From: Phytophthora colocasiae
Taxonomy: Eukaryota; Oomycota; Peronosporomycetes; Peronosporales; Peronosporaceae
Direction: 5' to 3'
Assembly: GCA_018806915.1 (NCBI GenBank)
Contig: JAGKQI010000036.1
Location: 62,001 to 126,000 of the forward strand
DNA: 64,000 bases
Part shown: positions 1 to 11,800 of the stretch, piece after piece
Position numbering within the stretch: the first letter of the stretch is position 1
How the letters are laid out: every line of letters begins with the position of its first letter
The notes under the pieces: model-generated
Databases searched by the model: none
What the model was told of the DNA's origin: nothing
The model's input: the letters and a program-made list of their open reading frames with translations, nothing else
Program-made: the position numbers and the translations under genes

Positions 1-824
1 AGCCTCGAAGTCGAGGGCTCGGAGTCAGCGAACAAGCGTCAGGCCGCGTCGACTATCGTCACCGCCGCGTGAATCTCCGCCAGGTTAAGACCAAGTTGGG
101 AAGGTGATCCGGGCGGCGATTCCCGGGCGTGACCCCTCCCATTTCATATTCCAGTTGGACATTCCAAACGGTCGTTTGGTTTGTACATTTCATATTACAA
201 CTGCGTTTTAGGAGGTTATTAGTAGTCACCCCTGAAATTGATTGATTGACTGCTGTGTGATTGGACTGTATTTGTGCGTGTGTGTATTTTGGAGTGCTCT
301 ATAGTATTCCTGGTATACTTGGATAATTGTCTTCTGGGAGTCCAAGTGGACTTGCCAGAAGTGGTGCGCTAAAGGACCCCGGGACTGTGCCAGTGTCCCG
401 GTTGGAGTGTCCAACGTCGTACTGGCATTTGGAGTGCCCACCGCTCAAGGGCCGGAAAGAATAAGAAGCGGCTGTATATTTGCATTTAACTCTCTTGTAT
501 ATTGGTTATCTGTTGTTGGAAGGCTTTGCTAATAGTCTCTCACCTGCATTCAGACTCAACCACTGCATTTGGAAGTGCATTAGCACTCTACATCTGGATC
601 CAGTCAAGCTTTTGGAAGTAACTCATCCAGGTGGAACTCCTCGCGTTCGAAGACAAACGACACCTACGAGGGTAGTCACAAGGTCACACGCCAACCCTCT
701 TTCCGGATACCCATTTGGATCCCGGTTGGAGGTTCTGACTTTCGTTAGTCCGGACATCTTTCGGACTTATTTTCCGGACGCTATACGCACCTGGGCGGGA
801 AAAGTGTTCACCCACTTCGCCACA
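1..824 (+). repeat. LTR fragment (3' portion), Chronos-LTR-related
   Basis: No credible ORF. Three blocks match, in order and orientation, the 1.9-kb LTR at 25876-27765: about 443-490 (the CTCAAGGGCC...GAAAGAATAAGA stretch; compare 27368-27410), about 650-692 (compare 27629-27667), and the end CTTCGCCACA at 815-824 (compare 27756-27765). The remaining sequence is strongly diverged. I read it as the right-hand part of a related LTR whose left end lies outside the window. It stops exactly where the 398-bp inverted repeat begins, so it looks inserted into that repeat. It could be a solo LTR or the 3' LTR of an element to the left. Confidence 0.6.
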
Positions 825-1222
825 CGGAACTGAGAGATCCGACGGCCAGCTGCACGTCGAAGAGCCCTCCTAACTACCGTAGCCCCACTATCACTACACC
901 TATCCTAAGTATAGTGCCTGCCACCGTCAGGATCCTCCCTCGGCGACTCCTTGGGTGTCTTCCTAGCCGTCCATTGCCTTGTGTCCACGTCGTCCAGCCT
1001 CTCTGGTTCCCTGTGTCCTTGTGTGTTTCGTGCCGTGTGATTCCTCCTATTGCGATCTTCGGAAGTCGCCGTTCTTCAACTTCAAGGTCTCTGCTATCTT
1101 CCCGTAGTCTCCGATTGACTGGTGTCCACTTCACTGTCATTAGTGAGGTCAATTATCACTGACACTCCAAATTGTTCCTCTGAGACTTGCTTTTCACAAA
1201 TGGTCGGTGACATTTGTCCACA
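825..1222. repeat. 398-bp inverted repeat, arm 1
   Basis: This stretch is a near-perfect reverse complement of 24677-25074. The arms are equally long and lie about 23.5 kb apart. Its right end runs straight into a reverse-oriented LTR terminus (1223-1289) and its left end is cut by the LTR fragment 1-824. It appears to be part of the LTR, or an insertion in the LTR, of the E1 family. Short ORFs in it on both strands show nothing I recognise. Confidence 0.75.
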
Positions 1223-1289
1223 GTATAACCAATCACATCGTAACGTAATATCCACTTGTCGCTCGAAAATCGGAAATAGCATCATGTCA
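1223..1289 (-). repeat. LTR 5' terminus of a reverse-oriented element
   Basis: Read on the minus strand from 1289 this begins TGACATGATGC and matches the first 70 or so bases of the Chronos LTRs (TGACA..GTTGC at 24482 and 25876), including the GATGTGATTGG block. The boundary at 1289 looks like a clean LTR end. A reverse-oriented relative therefore seems to have inserted into the gag region of E1 at 1290. Confidence 0.6.
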
Positions 1290-1381
1290 CCAGCGTCTCT
1301 TCACGGAGAACGGCAACTGCGGAATAAGGCCGGAAACGGAAGAAGACGGGTTACGGAGTACGGGATCCAGTCACGAGGACA

Positions 1382-2453
1382 GTGGAGATCGTCCCAGTAG
1401 CTCAGAAGGAGAAAAGCACGGTGACACCGCGCAGCAGTGGTGTACGACCGGAAGAATCGGCGGGACCGGCGGTGAGAAGTACTGATACGGCGGCGGTGGC
1501 TGGATCCGAAGACAAGAAGAACTGCAGAGATGCTTATACGGGACGTGGCCAGAAGAAACGACGGCGCGTGCATTTTGAAGTTACAGACGGGTTGGACAAT
1601 GGGGATGGCGAAACCACGACGGCAGCAGGTGATCTGGTGAAACGGGTCGACACCGACGATGGAGATTTCGCTGCGCCCAAGTCCACCAACAACGCACAGG
1701 AAAGGAACGTTGGGGAACGGGTACCAGACACGGAGCATGAAGTCGGAACCGGTACTGACGGAATAATGTTCAGAGCAGACGACCAAGCGGTTCAACTTGG
1801 ACGCTGAGGAAGACGCGGACGATACCGATGAAGAGACGAAGTTCGGACCAGAAGCCACGGAAGGAACTTCGCGACGCCCAGAAGTACTGATCACTGGGAA
1901 TGGCGGGGCTCACGACGTAATGCAGCAAATACTCGTTCGAGAAATGAATACTGAAGATAGTCCGCGGGCGAGGGTCTTACAGCTACGGGCAGCACAACGA
2001 CGACGGGATGTCAGTGAAGCAGAAGCTGAACGTCGGTGGGAACGAAAAGTGCTAGCACGACAAACACGGAGAGAACGACACGGAGCCGTGCGACTGGCCA
2101 AGAAATCCGACGGAGGGTCCTCCACAGTGACAAACCTCGACGGGACAGCTACATCTGACACTCGGGAGGTTTCAGACGGACGCACCACGGGATCTGGCAG
2201 TAAGAAGCAACTGGATGGGGACGACGTGCACGTACGGGCGTCACGAGCTCGAAGACGACAAGAGAAACGGGTACGGAGGCTCACGCTAAGGAACAGAGGG
2301 AACTTCAGCACCGTGATGCACAGTCGAATTACCCAGCCAACAGCTACTACCAGTACGACGAACACCGACGAACACACGGACGAGCGACTTTACGTACGAG
2401 TTCTGAGACCGAAGGAATCGAGTACATTGAACCAGCGTCAGTCAAGCAGGTGA
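1382..2453 (+). pseudogene. E1 gag C-terminal / pre-protease region (remnant)
   Basis: Two overlapping open stretches (1382-1807 and 1797-2453, different frames) encode a highly charged Arg/Glu/Thr-rich sequence with little hydrophobic character. Neither a retrotransposon gag fold nor a CCHC zinc knuckle is visible. Position directly upstream of the protease implies the disordered end of gag or a gag-pol linker. Two frames imply at least one indel near 1800. The N-terminal boundary is uncertain because the real 5' end was displaced by the reversed LTR end at 1289. Confidence 0.5.
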
Positions 2454-3115
2454 AAGCGACCAAGAACCATAAGGTTACAAAGACTTACGAGTATCACAGC
2501 CGGAGCACGTACTGTAGTGCAAGTTCCGAATGGCATGAAGCAGATGAGCGGCAGTGCACAACAGGGAAGTTGAGAGCCATCCAGGCACAGGCAGTTGACC
2601 AGTTACCGACAGCCACAGTTAATGTACGGGGTCGAACGGTGATGGTGAAGCTCGATACCGGGGCGCAGTACAGTGTAGCAGGCAGAAGTTGGCGGCAACA
2701 TGGCACAAGGTTGAAAGTACCACCTCCAGTTGACTACATGGAAGGCTTTAGTGGCGTGGCTGTACGAGTCATTGGTGTTTATCGGTTTGTATTATGGACA
2801 CAGTACTCGCAGAGTATGACGGTCGACGCTCTCATTGTGGACAGTGACACGGAGGATTTCTTAGTGGGCGAAGACTGGATGTACGATCACGGCGTGAAGA
2901 TCGACTTTGTATCGAGCGAGATGAAGTGGTATGAGCGGGACATCAAGAAGGTCGTACCGTTCACTGGTATTGGAGCAAAGGAACAGCGAGAACGGGTGGC
3001 GAAGATCCGATTGCTAAGGAAGACACGAATCCAGACACAGACCTGTCATAATGTGGAAGTTTCAGTCCCAGAAGCTGATGGCACAGTCTCTTTATACCCA
3101 AGAAACGGAAGGAGC
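2450..3115 (+). pseudogene. E1 retropepsin-like aspartic protease region
   Basis: The frame contains VKLDTGAQYSVA at about residues 67-78, the D-T-G catalytic motif of retroviral-type aspartic proteases, followed about 60 residues later by a hydrophobic DFLVGEDWM segment like the second half of the fold. The enzyme would cleave the gag-pol polyprotein. The frame runs out near 3115-3124, and homology to the pre-RT linker continues in another frame from about 3095, so a one-base indel separates protease from RT. Confidence 0.75.
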
Positions 3116-3126
3116 CGTACCTATTA

Positions 3127-5112
3127 GTGGCACCGACATTGGTCACAGTGAAGGCAGGAAAGGTGAAGGTGCCGATATTGAATCTGGTTGGCAAGACGAA
3201 GAAGTTACCGAGTAAGGAGATGCTTGGCACTTGGACACCTCTGGATGACGAGATGGAAGTATTGGAACTTGGAGGTGAACTTGATCGTGAACGTGTGAGT
3301 CAATGGTTGGACGAACTTCAGGTGAAAGAGAAGCCTCTTAGCAACGAGGAAACTTTGAACTTTGGTGACATGGACGATAAGGACAAGGAGTTGTTGGTCA
3401 AGTTACTGAGGAACTACCCGGAGCTCTTGGAACCGAAGGAAGGATGTCCACCAGCAACGACGCTAGGCGTGGAACACCACATCAACACGGGTGAAGCGCC
3501 ACCGATCAAGATACGCCCCAGAAGATACTCAAGGTCTGAGCAAGAGGTGATTGATGAAGAAGTCCAGAAGATGCTACACGACGGAGTCATTGAAGAAGGC
3601 ACGGGAGCTTGGGGATTTCCGGTTGTTCTCGTACGAAAGAAGGATGGAACGGTTCGATTCTGTATCGACTACAGACTGTTGAACAACATTACCAAGAAAG
3701 ATGTCTAACCACTCCCACGGATTGATGATGCATTGGACACTATGCACGGAGCCCGACGATACTCGAGTCTAGATCTACATGCAGGATACTGGCAGGTACC
3801 TGTCGCTGGGAGTGACAAGGCAAAGACTGAATTCGTCACTCGACAGGGGCTGTTTCAATTCGTCAGAATGCCATTTGGTTTAGCAAATGCACCCGGCACA
3901 TTCCAGAGGATGATGGATGCAGTACTCAGAGGACTTACGTGGCGAAGTTATCTAGTTTATTTGGATGATGTTATTATCTTCACGGCAGGATCCGTTTCGA
4001 GGCATGCGGTGGAACTGGCATGTGTACTAGAACGTCTGGCGAGGGCCGGATTGTCATTGAAGCCGAAGAAGTGCAGTTTCGCGATGACGAGGCTGGAATA
4101 TCTCGGTCACGAGCTTGACGAGAAGGGCATACGTCCTTTGGAATCATTGGTAGACACGGTCAGACGATTTCCGGTTCCCGAGAACCCTGACGAAGTGCGG
4201 AGATTCGTACATCTAGCTGGATACTACAGACGGTTTGTACCGCATTTTGGAACCAAGGCGGCACCTCTGACGAGGCTGTTGCGTAAGAGCTCGGAATGGG
4301 ATTGGGGGCCCGACCAGCAGCAGGCGTTCGAAGTTTTGAAGGAGGAGTTGACGGAGAGACCGCTGTTGGTGTATCCGGACTTCTCGAAGCCATTCAAGTT
4401 AGTCACAGATGCTTCGGTGGTAGGGCTGGGAGCAGCGCTGATGCAGGACCAAGGTGCAGGCGACCAACCTGTTGCCTACGCATCCAAGGTGAACTCACCC
4501 ACAGTCGCGAAGTATGGGATCACGGACCTGGAGTGTGCGGCAGTAATTTGGGCCGTAAAGCTCTTCCGCCCGTACCTATATGGACGTAGATTTGAATTGG
4601 TGACGGATCATTCCGCGCTCGCTTACCTCATGAAGAAGAACGACCTCACTGGGAGGCCGTACAGATGGGCACTGCAATTGCAGGAGTTCGACTTTCGGAT
4701 TACTTACCGACCTGGATCTACAAACGTGGTGGCAGATGCGCTGTTACGAGCGCCCGTGAGGACTGTCGCGGCGAACAGGCGGAAGAACAGGAAGCGAAGA
4801 CAGCAGCCAACTACAGAAACTGCACCGGCGAATGAACGTACAGTTAGCGAAGGTGAACAGCTCAGTGGGGGTACAAAAACTTCCGTACCTCTAGGAGTTG
4901 CAGAAGCTGAGACGACACGTACAGACACTACACCGACGGTGACGAACAATACTGTAGAAGCAAGTGAGAGTATAACTCGGACAATCGGAAGCTCGGGTGA
5001 CACGGCAACCATTGGTGACAACGGGCAACTGACAGACGAAGAGATAAAACGCACCAGAAAGAAGACAAGATGGTACAGAGGCTGTCTGGACAAGAACGAC
5101 ACCAAGGGTTAG
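3127..5112 (+). pseudogene. E1 reverse transcriptase and RNase H (nonsense-interrupted)
   Basis: The same frame runs through 3127-5112 but for a TAA at 3706-3708, where related elements have a tyrosine codon before the conserved PLPRIDD block. The RT fingers motif VLVRKKDGTVRFCIDYR lies just upstream of the stop. Downstream come LDLHAGYWQV, MPFGLANAPGTFQ and the catalytic YLDD box (about 3958-3969). RNase H follows with VTDAS (first Asp), a Glu in DLECAAV and VTDHSAL (second Asp), and the usual ADALLR end. A long low-complexity tail precedes integrase. It would have copied element RNA into DNA in cytoplasmic particles. Confidence 0.88.
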
Positions 5113-6923
5113 CGGTGGTCAAGCGCGATGGACTCGTGTACTTACGTGAAACGGATGGATCATTGCGAGTGGTGTTACCGGCATCATTACGGGCAAAAGC
5201 ACTTCGGGAAGCACACGATTCAATCTACGCGTGTCACTTGGGAACGCCACAGACCTACGGAAGGCTAGAGAAGATCTACTGGTGGCCCGGCATGAGAGAG
5301 CAAGTGAAGTACTGGTTTTGGAGCTGCAGGGACTGCGCAACAAGAAAAACAAAGCCGAAAGCAGTCATACCTCCATTACGAAGCCTAGGAGTTGGAGCTG
5401 TAGGAGACAGATGGGCACTCGATGTGGCAGGTCCACTACCGTACGCAGTGATGATAGCGACACCAAGTCACACGGCAGAAGATATCGCACGCTTTTTGGT
5501 GGAACAAATTGTTGGAGTACATGGACCGATGCGAGAACTGATCATGGATGGTGCTCCAGAGCTCAATGGACTGGTGGTAACTCGGTTGATACAATTGCTG
5601 AAGGCGAAGCAGACGAAGCCTGTGCCGTATCGTCCGATGTTGCTAGGCTTAGTAGAACGGTACCACAAGATCTGGAAGGACATGGTGGCTCAGTACGTCG
5701 ATGAGAAGCAGAACGACTGGGACGACTGGATCCCCTGTGCCATGTATGCGTATAACGGAGCTCGACACGGGACTACCGGCTACTCACCTAATGAACTAAT
5801 GATGGGGAGACGGCTGAGGGCACCGAATGAACTGTTGAGAGCAAGTCAGGTACAGCAAATTGAAGGTTGGACCGAATACCACCGGAAACTGGTGACGAAC
5901 ATGGAGTCTGCAACAAGGATCGCGAAGCAGGCACTAGAGAAGGACCAGCTGCGAAGAGAACGATACTACAGCCACAAAGTAAGGAACAACGTGCATTTCA
6001 AGGTTGGAGACATGTTTTGGATCTTCAGACCGCCACGTGGAACGGGGGTGACGAAACTCGCTCACCAATGGATCGGACCGGCAAAGATTACGGCCGATGG
6101 AGGGTTTGACAACTGGATTGTACGTCGAGAAGATACTGGAGAAGAGCTAGTAGCCCATTGTAGCTTTCTAGTCTCTTACTACCGACCTCGCAGTCAATTA
6201 GCAGTGGTGGCAGACCAAATACTGGAGGATCTAGCCAAGGACGACGATCTCTTTGAAGGTGGAGACCAGGGACTAAGGCCCGGAGAAGAACGGATTCAAG
6301 GAATATGTCGTGGAGAAGCAGTTCGTGTACAGACAGCAGGGCAACACCGACAAGACGTTGAAGAGGCAGGTGACAACGACGCCATCGAACGGACCACGGC
6401 GACGACAAGAGCGGGGGTCACTCAACCAGATGATACCAGAATAGCTAAGGAAGTTACGGGTGCAGCAGCAACGTCCTCGAACGATCAGTACGGCACGACA
6501 GCAGAGCGTTCAAATACCCCAACCAAGAAACAACCAGTTGGCGAGAGGGTAACGACGACGGCTGCGACGACTACAACTACTTCCCCGACTACAGTGACGA
6601 ATAAGCAGCGCAAGAGGAAGCGCGATGACGAAGTGTCTGGTGATAACCAGCAGAAACAACAAGCTAGGCGACAGGCGGAGACGGCGCCACGCGAAGCACG
6701 AGCAGCAAAACGGAATGCTCTTCGTGACCGACCGACGCAGACAAACGCCGAAACGCTGGATCCAGATGCAAATCGCAGGGTATCAAGCACTACGGAGACC
6801 TCAGATACAACCGGTAGAGCTACGGAACAACAACAACGATCAGACGGAGTTACGCGAGCTCTCCGAGGACACGGACAATCACGATGGCCATCAGCAGCGA
6901 AGACCATTATGGAGGAAGCTACA
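5107..6923 (+). pseudogene. E1 integrase and pol C-terminus (internally deleted)
   Basis: The frame shifts near 5105 and then reads an HHCC zinc-binding domain (HDSIYACH ... CRDC), a core with the first Asp in ALDVAGP, a second Asp in MDGAPELNG and the Glu in GLVERYHK, then a C-terminal segment with FKVGDMFWIF and HQWIGPAKI blocks. After DVAGPLPYA the sequence jumps straight to MIATPSHTAEDIA: the strand that normally follows the first Asp (RYV..VD..T) is missing, roughly 20-25 residues deleted in frame. A long Arg/Thr/Gln-rich tail follows. The frame is open to the Chronos insertion at 6923 and continues at 24487. Confidence 0.82.
6920..6923. repeat. Target-site duplication TACA (left of E2)
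   Basis: TACA directly precedes the LTR end TGTCGCG at 6924 and is repeated at 24483-24486 after the opposite LTR end. The duplication and the frame continuity of E1 across it define the insertion. Confidence 0.85.
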
Positions 6924-8836
6924 TGTCGCGAAGTCGGTGCAACTTTTACCGCGGTGCAGGGGCGTACAGTGAACCTGGAAGTGTGACTACCGGTAGTGAT
7001 ACCAGAGTCGCACAGCAAGGTGGGCGTGTGTTACCTTGTGATGTCCTTGTAGGTTCGTTGTCTTGGTAATGAGACCCTCGCCGGGGTCGTGAGAGTGTGT
7101 GTGAGAGTGAGGGTTCCTTGCGTAGACCGTCGGATGTCCTTCTGGTCCTCACAGGGGTCGAACGTTTTCCGGTGAACACTTGTGTACACCAGAGATTTCC
7201 GAAGGCAAAAGAGAAATTAATACAATGGGAAGTCCAGTAATTAGACTTCCGAGATAACCGCAATATAGAGTTCCGATATACAAATATGTAGCTGCTCTTA
7301 TTCTTTCCTGGCCCTTGAGCAGTGGGCTAGTTCTCCAGGTCAACTAGGGAAATGTTCACCAGACACCTGGTCTGTCTGGTATTCCCTGGTATTCCCGTAA
7401 CTTTCCCTCTAATATATAGAGGGAAAATAAACCAATACACTATCAGTTATATAACAGTCTACCGAGCGTCTTGAGAGCGACTGTCTAGCTCCCAAAACCT
7501 GTCCAAACGTACAATATGAAATGGGCTACCGCTAGAGACAAGACAAACGACCCAACTAGTAAATGGAATAGGTGGGTCCTCTCAGGTCTCTACGTTACGC
7601 TGATCTCCACCTAAAGGGGCTTGATAGGTGAGAGATCACACGACTCAAAGCTTTGTCGTGGCCTAATACTTACGGGAAGCAGCAGGCAGACGACCTCGTT
7701 ATAACAAAGCAAATCGAACTCGTTACAACAGGGAAAATTGAACTCTTTACAACGAGGCAAATTGATCTCTGGTTATCTATCTCGTATCTCTCTGTCTTCT
7801 GTCTTCCATATTCTCATATACACTTGGTCTCAGTATAACTCAGGAATCTTCACTTGGGCTCACTATGGTAGTCGATGCTGCAGATCTTGTCGAGTCGACA
7901 CTTAATGATGTCATTACAGGGATGAGTGGGTTGCGTTTCACTTGATTGCGTGAGGTCGTGTTGGGTACACTTGGTTTCAGTATGGGGGTGGACTTCAGAG
8001 TGTCGGAGTCTGATATCCTGTTCATCAGGGTCTGGAATCATGTGCATCGGAGACATGTTCATCGGAACCATGTACTCCGGAATCATGTACATCAGAGTCA
8101 TAAATACCAGAGTCGTGACACTTGGGTCTGTTCATCGGAGTCTTGTACGTCGGAGTCTGTTCATCGGAAACTGGTAAATGTCTGGAATATTGCTTGTATA
8201 AGCCGGACACATCAGACTTGTTTACCAGAATCATGTTCGTCAGACTCATGTACGTCGGACTTCATGTACGTCGGACTTCATGTACGTCGGACTTCATGTA
8301 CATCAGACTTCATGGTGTGATATCAGAGTTTCCATGCGTGATACCAGAAATCCATGAGTGTTTTTAGGGTGCGGAGCACGTATGCTGCAACGCACGAAGT
8401 CCAATCGGGATATGCGCGGGGTGCGCTACGTCCGGTGCGCGATACTTGGTATCTTGTGGGTATAATTATATTCCTTGAACCATCATCGTCACACAGGACG
8501 GCAACGGGATGAGGTCTCTCAGAGATACATTCTTCTGAGAGACTTTCTGCCAACCTTTAGGCACTCATCGTCGGGGAAAGTCCGGTGATCAGACTGAGTG
8601 TTATTGTCTCTCGGAGTTTGTGCACTTTTCCGAGGAACACTTCTGATCTCTTGGGCCCCTTTGCAGTACAGGTGAAGGTTAATATATATAGCGGTTTTCT
8701 TCCACAGATCCATTATTGTCGCACGGGACATAACCTCGTCCCACATCTCCCTTTCTCCCACAATCCATTATATGTCCAATCACATCACAGCGAAACGTCC
8801 ATATCCACTCGAAAAATCGTAATTAGCAACGTGTCA
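6924..8836 (-). repeat. E2 3' LTR
   Basis: 1913 bp, starting TGTCGCGAAG and ending GCAACGTGTCA on the + strand. It is nearly identical to 22577-24482 (direct) and 25876-27765 (inverted), but carries private changes: a short duplication near 7380, loss of the GCGCACCA stretch near 7405, and a 23-bp segment near 7893 that the 5' LTR lacks. A TATATA-containing AT-rich stretch near 7412-7455 may be part of the promoter. The short ORFs inside are products of internal repeats. Confidence 0.93.
8000..8315. repeat. LTR-internal array of TGTACRTCRGA-type motifs with a 16-bp minisatellite
   Basis: The region is filled with variants of a short motif (GTTCATCGGA, GTACATCAGA, GTACGTCGGA). Near 8245-8314 it becomes a 16-bp tandem repeat of the form GTCGGACTTCATGTAC. 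Copy number differs between the LTRs: about four here, five at 23874-23958, three at 26393-26447 (reverse). This is non-coding tandem repeat sequence, probably within U3. Confidence 0.8.
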
Positions 8837-8848
8837 ACCGCCCCTCCT
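8837..8848 (-). other. E2 polypurine tract
   Basis: On the minus strand AGGAGGGGCGGT directly abuts the 3' LTR start (TGACACG from 8836). It is the expected primer for plus-strand DNA synthesis. Confidence 0.75.
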
Positions 8849-8891
8849 GGTCATAATTCGTCAGTGCGGAACTTTCTCCAAACTGAGCATC

Positions 8892-11800
8892 ATGGCCAGG
8901 ACAGTACGTCAGAGGTCCCGTGAACATAGTGTAGCTGTGACGCTCTCAAAACTTCCGGGATTTCAGAATCTCTGGTGTCCTGTCGCTCAGTCTGATTCCA
9001 TCAGACTCAGAAATAGCCAACTGTCGTATCCCACAAACGGCCACATCCCGATTTCCTTTCTGACACACAAGTCAGAAGAAGATCCTGCAACCATGGGTTC
9101 TCCATTGGCTCCTACTAGTGGCAACGCCTCGGGCACTGGGTCCGTTTCGGCATCCACGGCATCGCGAGGTGATGACGGCGGCAATACCACGTCATCTGGA
9201 GACAGCTCTAGCGCCCCAGCCTCACAGTCGAGCGCGTCCGCCGCTCCGAAGCAGGGCGTTGATGCTGCTGACGGCGATGAGCACGTGAACATGCTGGACA
9301 CGTCTACAGCTTCCGCTACTGCGGGTTCGACTCCTGGCGTCTTGCCTTCGCTTCACAGAGGCCCCCACATTCTCTCCACCACCGAGGTGGACGATCTGTT
9401 TGGGCCTGGGCAACAACCGTTGGACGAAGAGAAGCCCGACGTCCCTTCCAACTGGGTGGATCCTGAGCCACGACCTGAGGGGCAACCATTCTTGGTTGGT
9501 GTTCCGGCGCTCGCCGAGGACTTCCGTGTGGGCAACCACATCGCGAACATCTATGGTGGGCCTGGTGTACTAGTTGGCCTTGAAGGCTTCACACCGGCAG
9601 ACATCTCGGAGCTCGAGCGTGTCATCCCTGACTTCACTGAAAGTCAGATGCTTGTTCCCCACGTGGACAGCCGTAACCGCATGAGTCTTGAGGCACACAT
9701 GGGATCTGTTGACGTCCTCCGGGAATTGGCGGCAATCCTCCTGCACCTCCCCCATCAGCGCCTCGCCGAGCGGGTGTACAAGACATCGGGTTACCTGAAG
9801 CAGATGGCTGGCGCTCACCGTCGGCTTCGACTCCAAGTAGAGTCCCAGGGCGGTGCATCTCTGGTGGACACGGCCGCTATCCAGAACGAGTCCGAAGATC
9901 TCAAGCGTCAGTGGGTCTTCAACTGCCAGTATTGGCGCCATGAAGTACTGGACGCCCGGCGTACTGCTGGTGAGACCGAAGATCGTGTGAATGCGGAGTC
10001 CAAGAACCTCGCGTCGCACTATCAGGACCAGATCGATGCCCTGGAAGCTGAGAAGTCGGCCTTGGAGGAACGCCTGGAAGACTCTCAAGCGGAGGTCCGG
10101 TTGCTGAAGGCTCGTCCCACGACCACAGCCACAGACTCCTGGGGTTTTCTGGAGTACCTGTTTGAACACGGGGAGTTGAACGGCAGTTGGGTGCGTCTTC
10201 GTGAGCTTCTGGTGAACTTCCAAGAGGGCAAGGCGCCGCCTGGAGACTGGGACACCATCATCAACGTGACTGCGATGGATCAGCGCAAGGCGGAAATCCC
10301 TGACTTCTCCAAGCGTCTGGCGAAAGTTCGCTTCAATCAAGCTGCGGAGGCCAAGAAGTCAGCCAAAGTGCTGGATCTGACGGGTGCTGGTAGTGGTGTG
10401 AAGGTCTCCGGTGAACATGCGGGTGGCCCCGAGAAATCAGGCACTCGCCCGGTGAACAAGTCTGGGTCGCCCACCAGGTCACCTAAATCTTCCGGTTCTC
10501 CACCACTCAAGCCTAACCGGCCGTCTGGGAAACATCGGGTTCGTGTTCCTCAGGATCGCCCCAAGAATTACACGCCTGGCATCGATTCGGTGCGTCCGGC
10601 GAACGCCAAGTCTCCGGTGTCCAAGGACGCAGTCCACACCACGTTACCACCTGGAGTCGTCTGGGAGGAAGTTCGTCCGGACTTGCGCTTGGCTCTGCTC
10701 GCAGGCATTGCTTACGAGACTGCAATGAAGTGGCTTCGCACGGACAAGCCCGCCCACAGCCTGTTCACGGGGCGCCCCTTGGTACAAATGCTGGTGAGCA
10801 TGATGTACTGGCGCAAACTAAATCAGACCCCGTGGACCTCGTACGTCCCAGAGACGTACTACAAGATGGCTGAGGAGGAACTGCGCCGGCTTCAGAAGAA
10901 CGATGTGGAGCCACCGGTCTGGGAGGCACTGGACGCTCACGTCCCGTATCCCATTAGCGAACCTGAGTCCACAGAGGATGACCCTCAGAAGGACCCGGAC
11001 TTTAAGGAGTCTGGTGAACAAGAATCTGCAACTAGCAACAGCGGTTCTGACGACGAAAAGTCGAGCGGCAACAGCGATGACTCTGACGACGATGAGTCTG
11101 ATGATCATTCGCACGCCGGCAACAAGGGTCCACGGGACTACGAGTCCAGCGACTCGGATGACTCGGGTCCAATAATCCCCACCAAGAAGTCCAAGCGGGA
11201 TAGTGTGCACGAAGCATCCCGATCCAAGTCAGGCAGTAAAAAGTCCGGTGGCACCTCCACGTCAAGTCCCAAGAGCAAGAAGTCCGGTGGTTCGCCCAAG
11301 TCGAGTTCCAAGGACAAGAAGTCTCAAGACTCCAAGTCGCCTAAGAGTTCTTCGGGCAAGCGACCTTCTGGTAAACTCCGGAAGTCAAGTCTGGTGTCCA
11401 AGTCGTACAAGTCGCTGACACCAAAGGAATTGCTGACGATCGAGGCCCCGTACACACATTGTTCTTCGTGGCTGTACTACGGCATTCCGGTCCAGCCGAC
11501 AAGTGACACCAAGACGTCCATCGGGCAGACTCCAGGGTTCCCAGACTTCGAGCCCCACAGACACAGTCTGGCACGCCTCAAGAAACGCTGGAACTCCAAG
11601 AAGTACCAAGCTTTGCTGGACGAAGTGCCAGCTCCCTGGGAGGTCATGTACCAGAACCGCCGGACCGAGCTATATTTTCACCGGCGTGACGATCTCTGTC
11701 CCTTGGTTCAGGCGGACATCGAAGAACTCGCGTCTCTCATGAACAAGCACGCTCAAGCGTTGTGGGAACGCACTCACTGGGTGATAATGGATCCCGATGA

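Larger units (their letters stand above)
1290..6923 (+). mobile_element. Degenerate Ty3/gypsy retrotransposon E1, upstream part
   Basis: Protease, reverse transcriptase, RNase H and integrase follow each other in Ty3/gypsy order on the + strand but lie in different frames, with frameshifts near 1800, 3100 and 5105 and a nonsense codon at 3706. The 5' LTR and the structural part of gag are missing. The element is interrupted at 6923 by the Chronos element and resumes in the same frame at 24487. It is a dead copy. Confidence 0.85.

Noticed and set aside
8245..8314. CRISPR-like repeat array
   Set aside because: Units are contiguous 16-bp repeats without unique spacers, inside an LTR of a eukaryotic retrotransposon.
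7926..8367. Overlapping ORFs with repeated HRNHV / SCTSDFM-type residues
   Set aside because: They are translations of the LTR minisatellite in several frames; no start context or conservation of frame between LTR copies.
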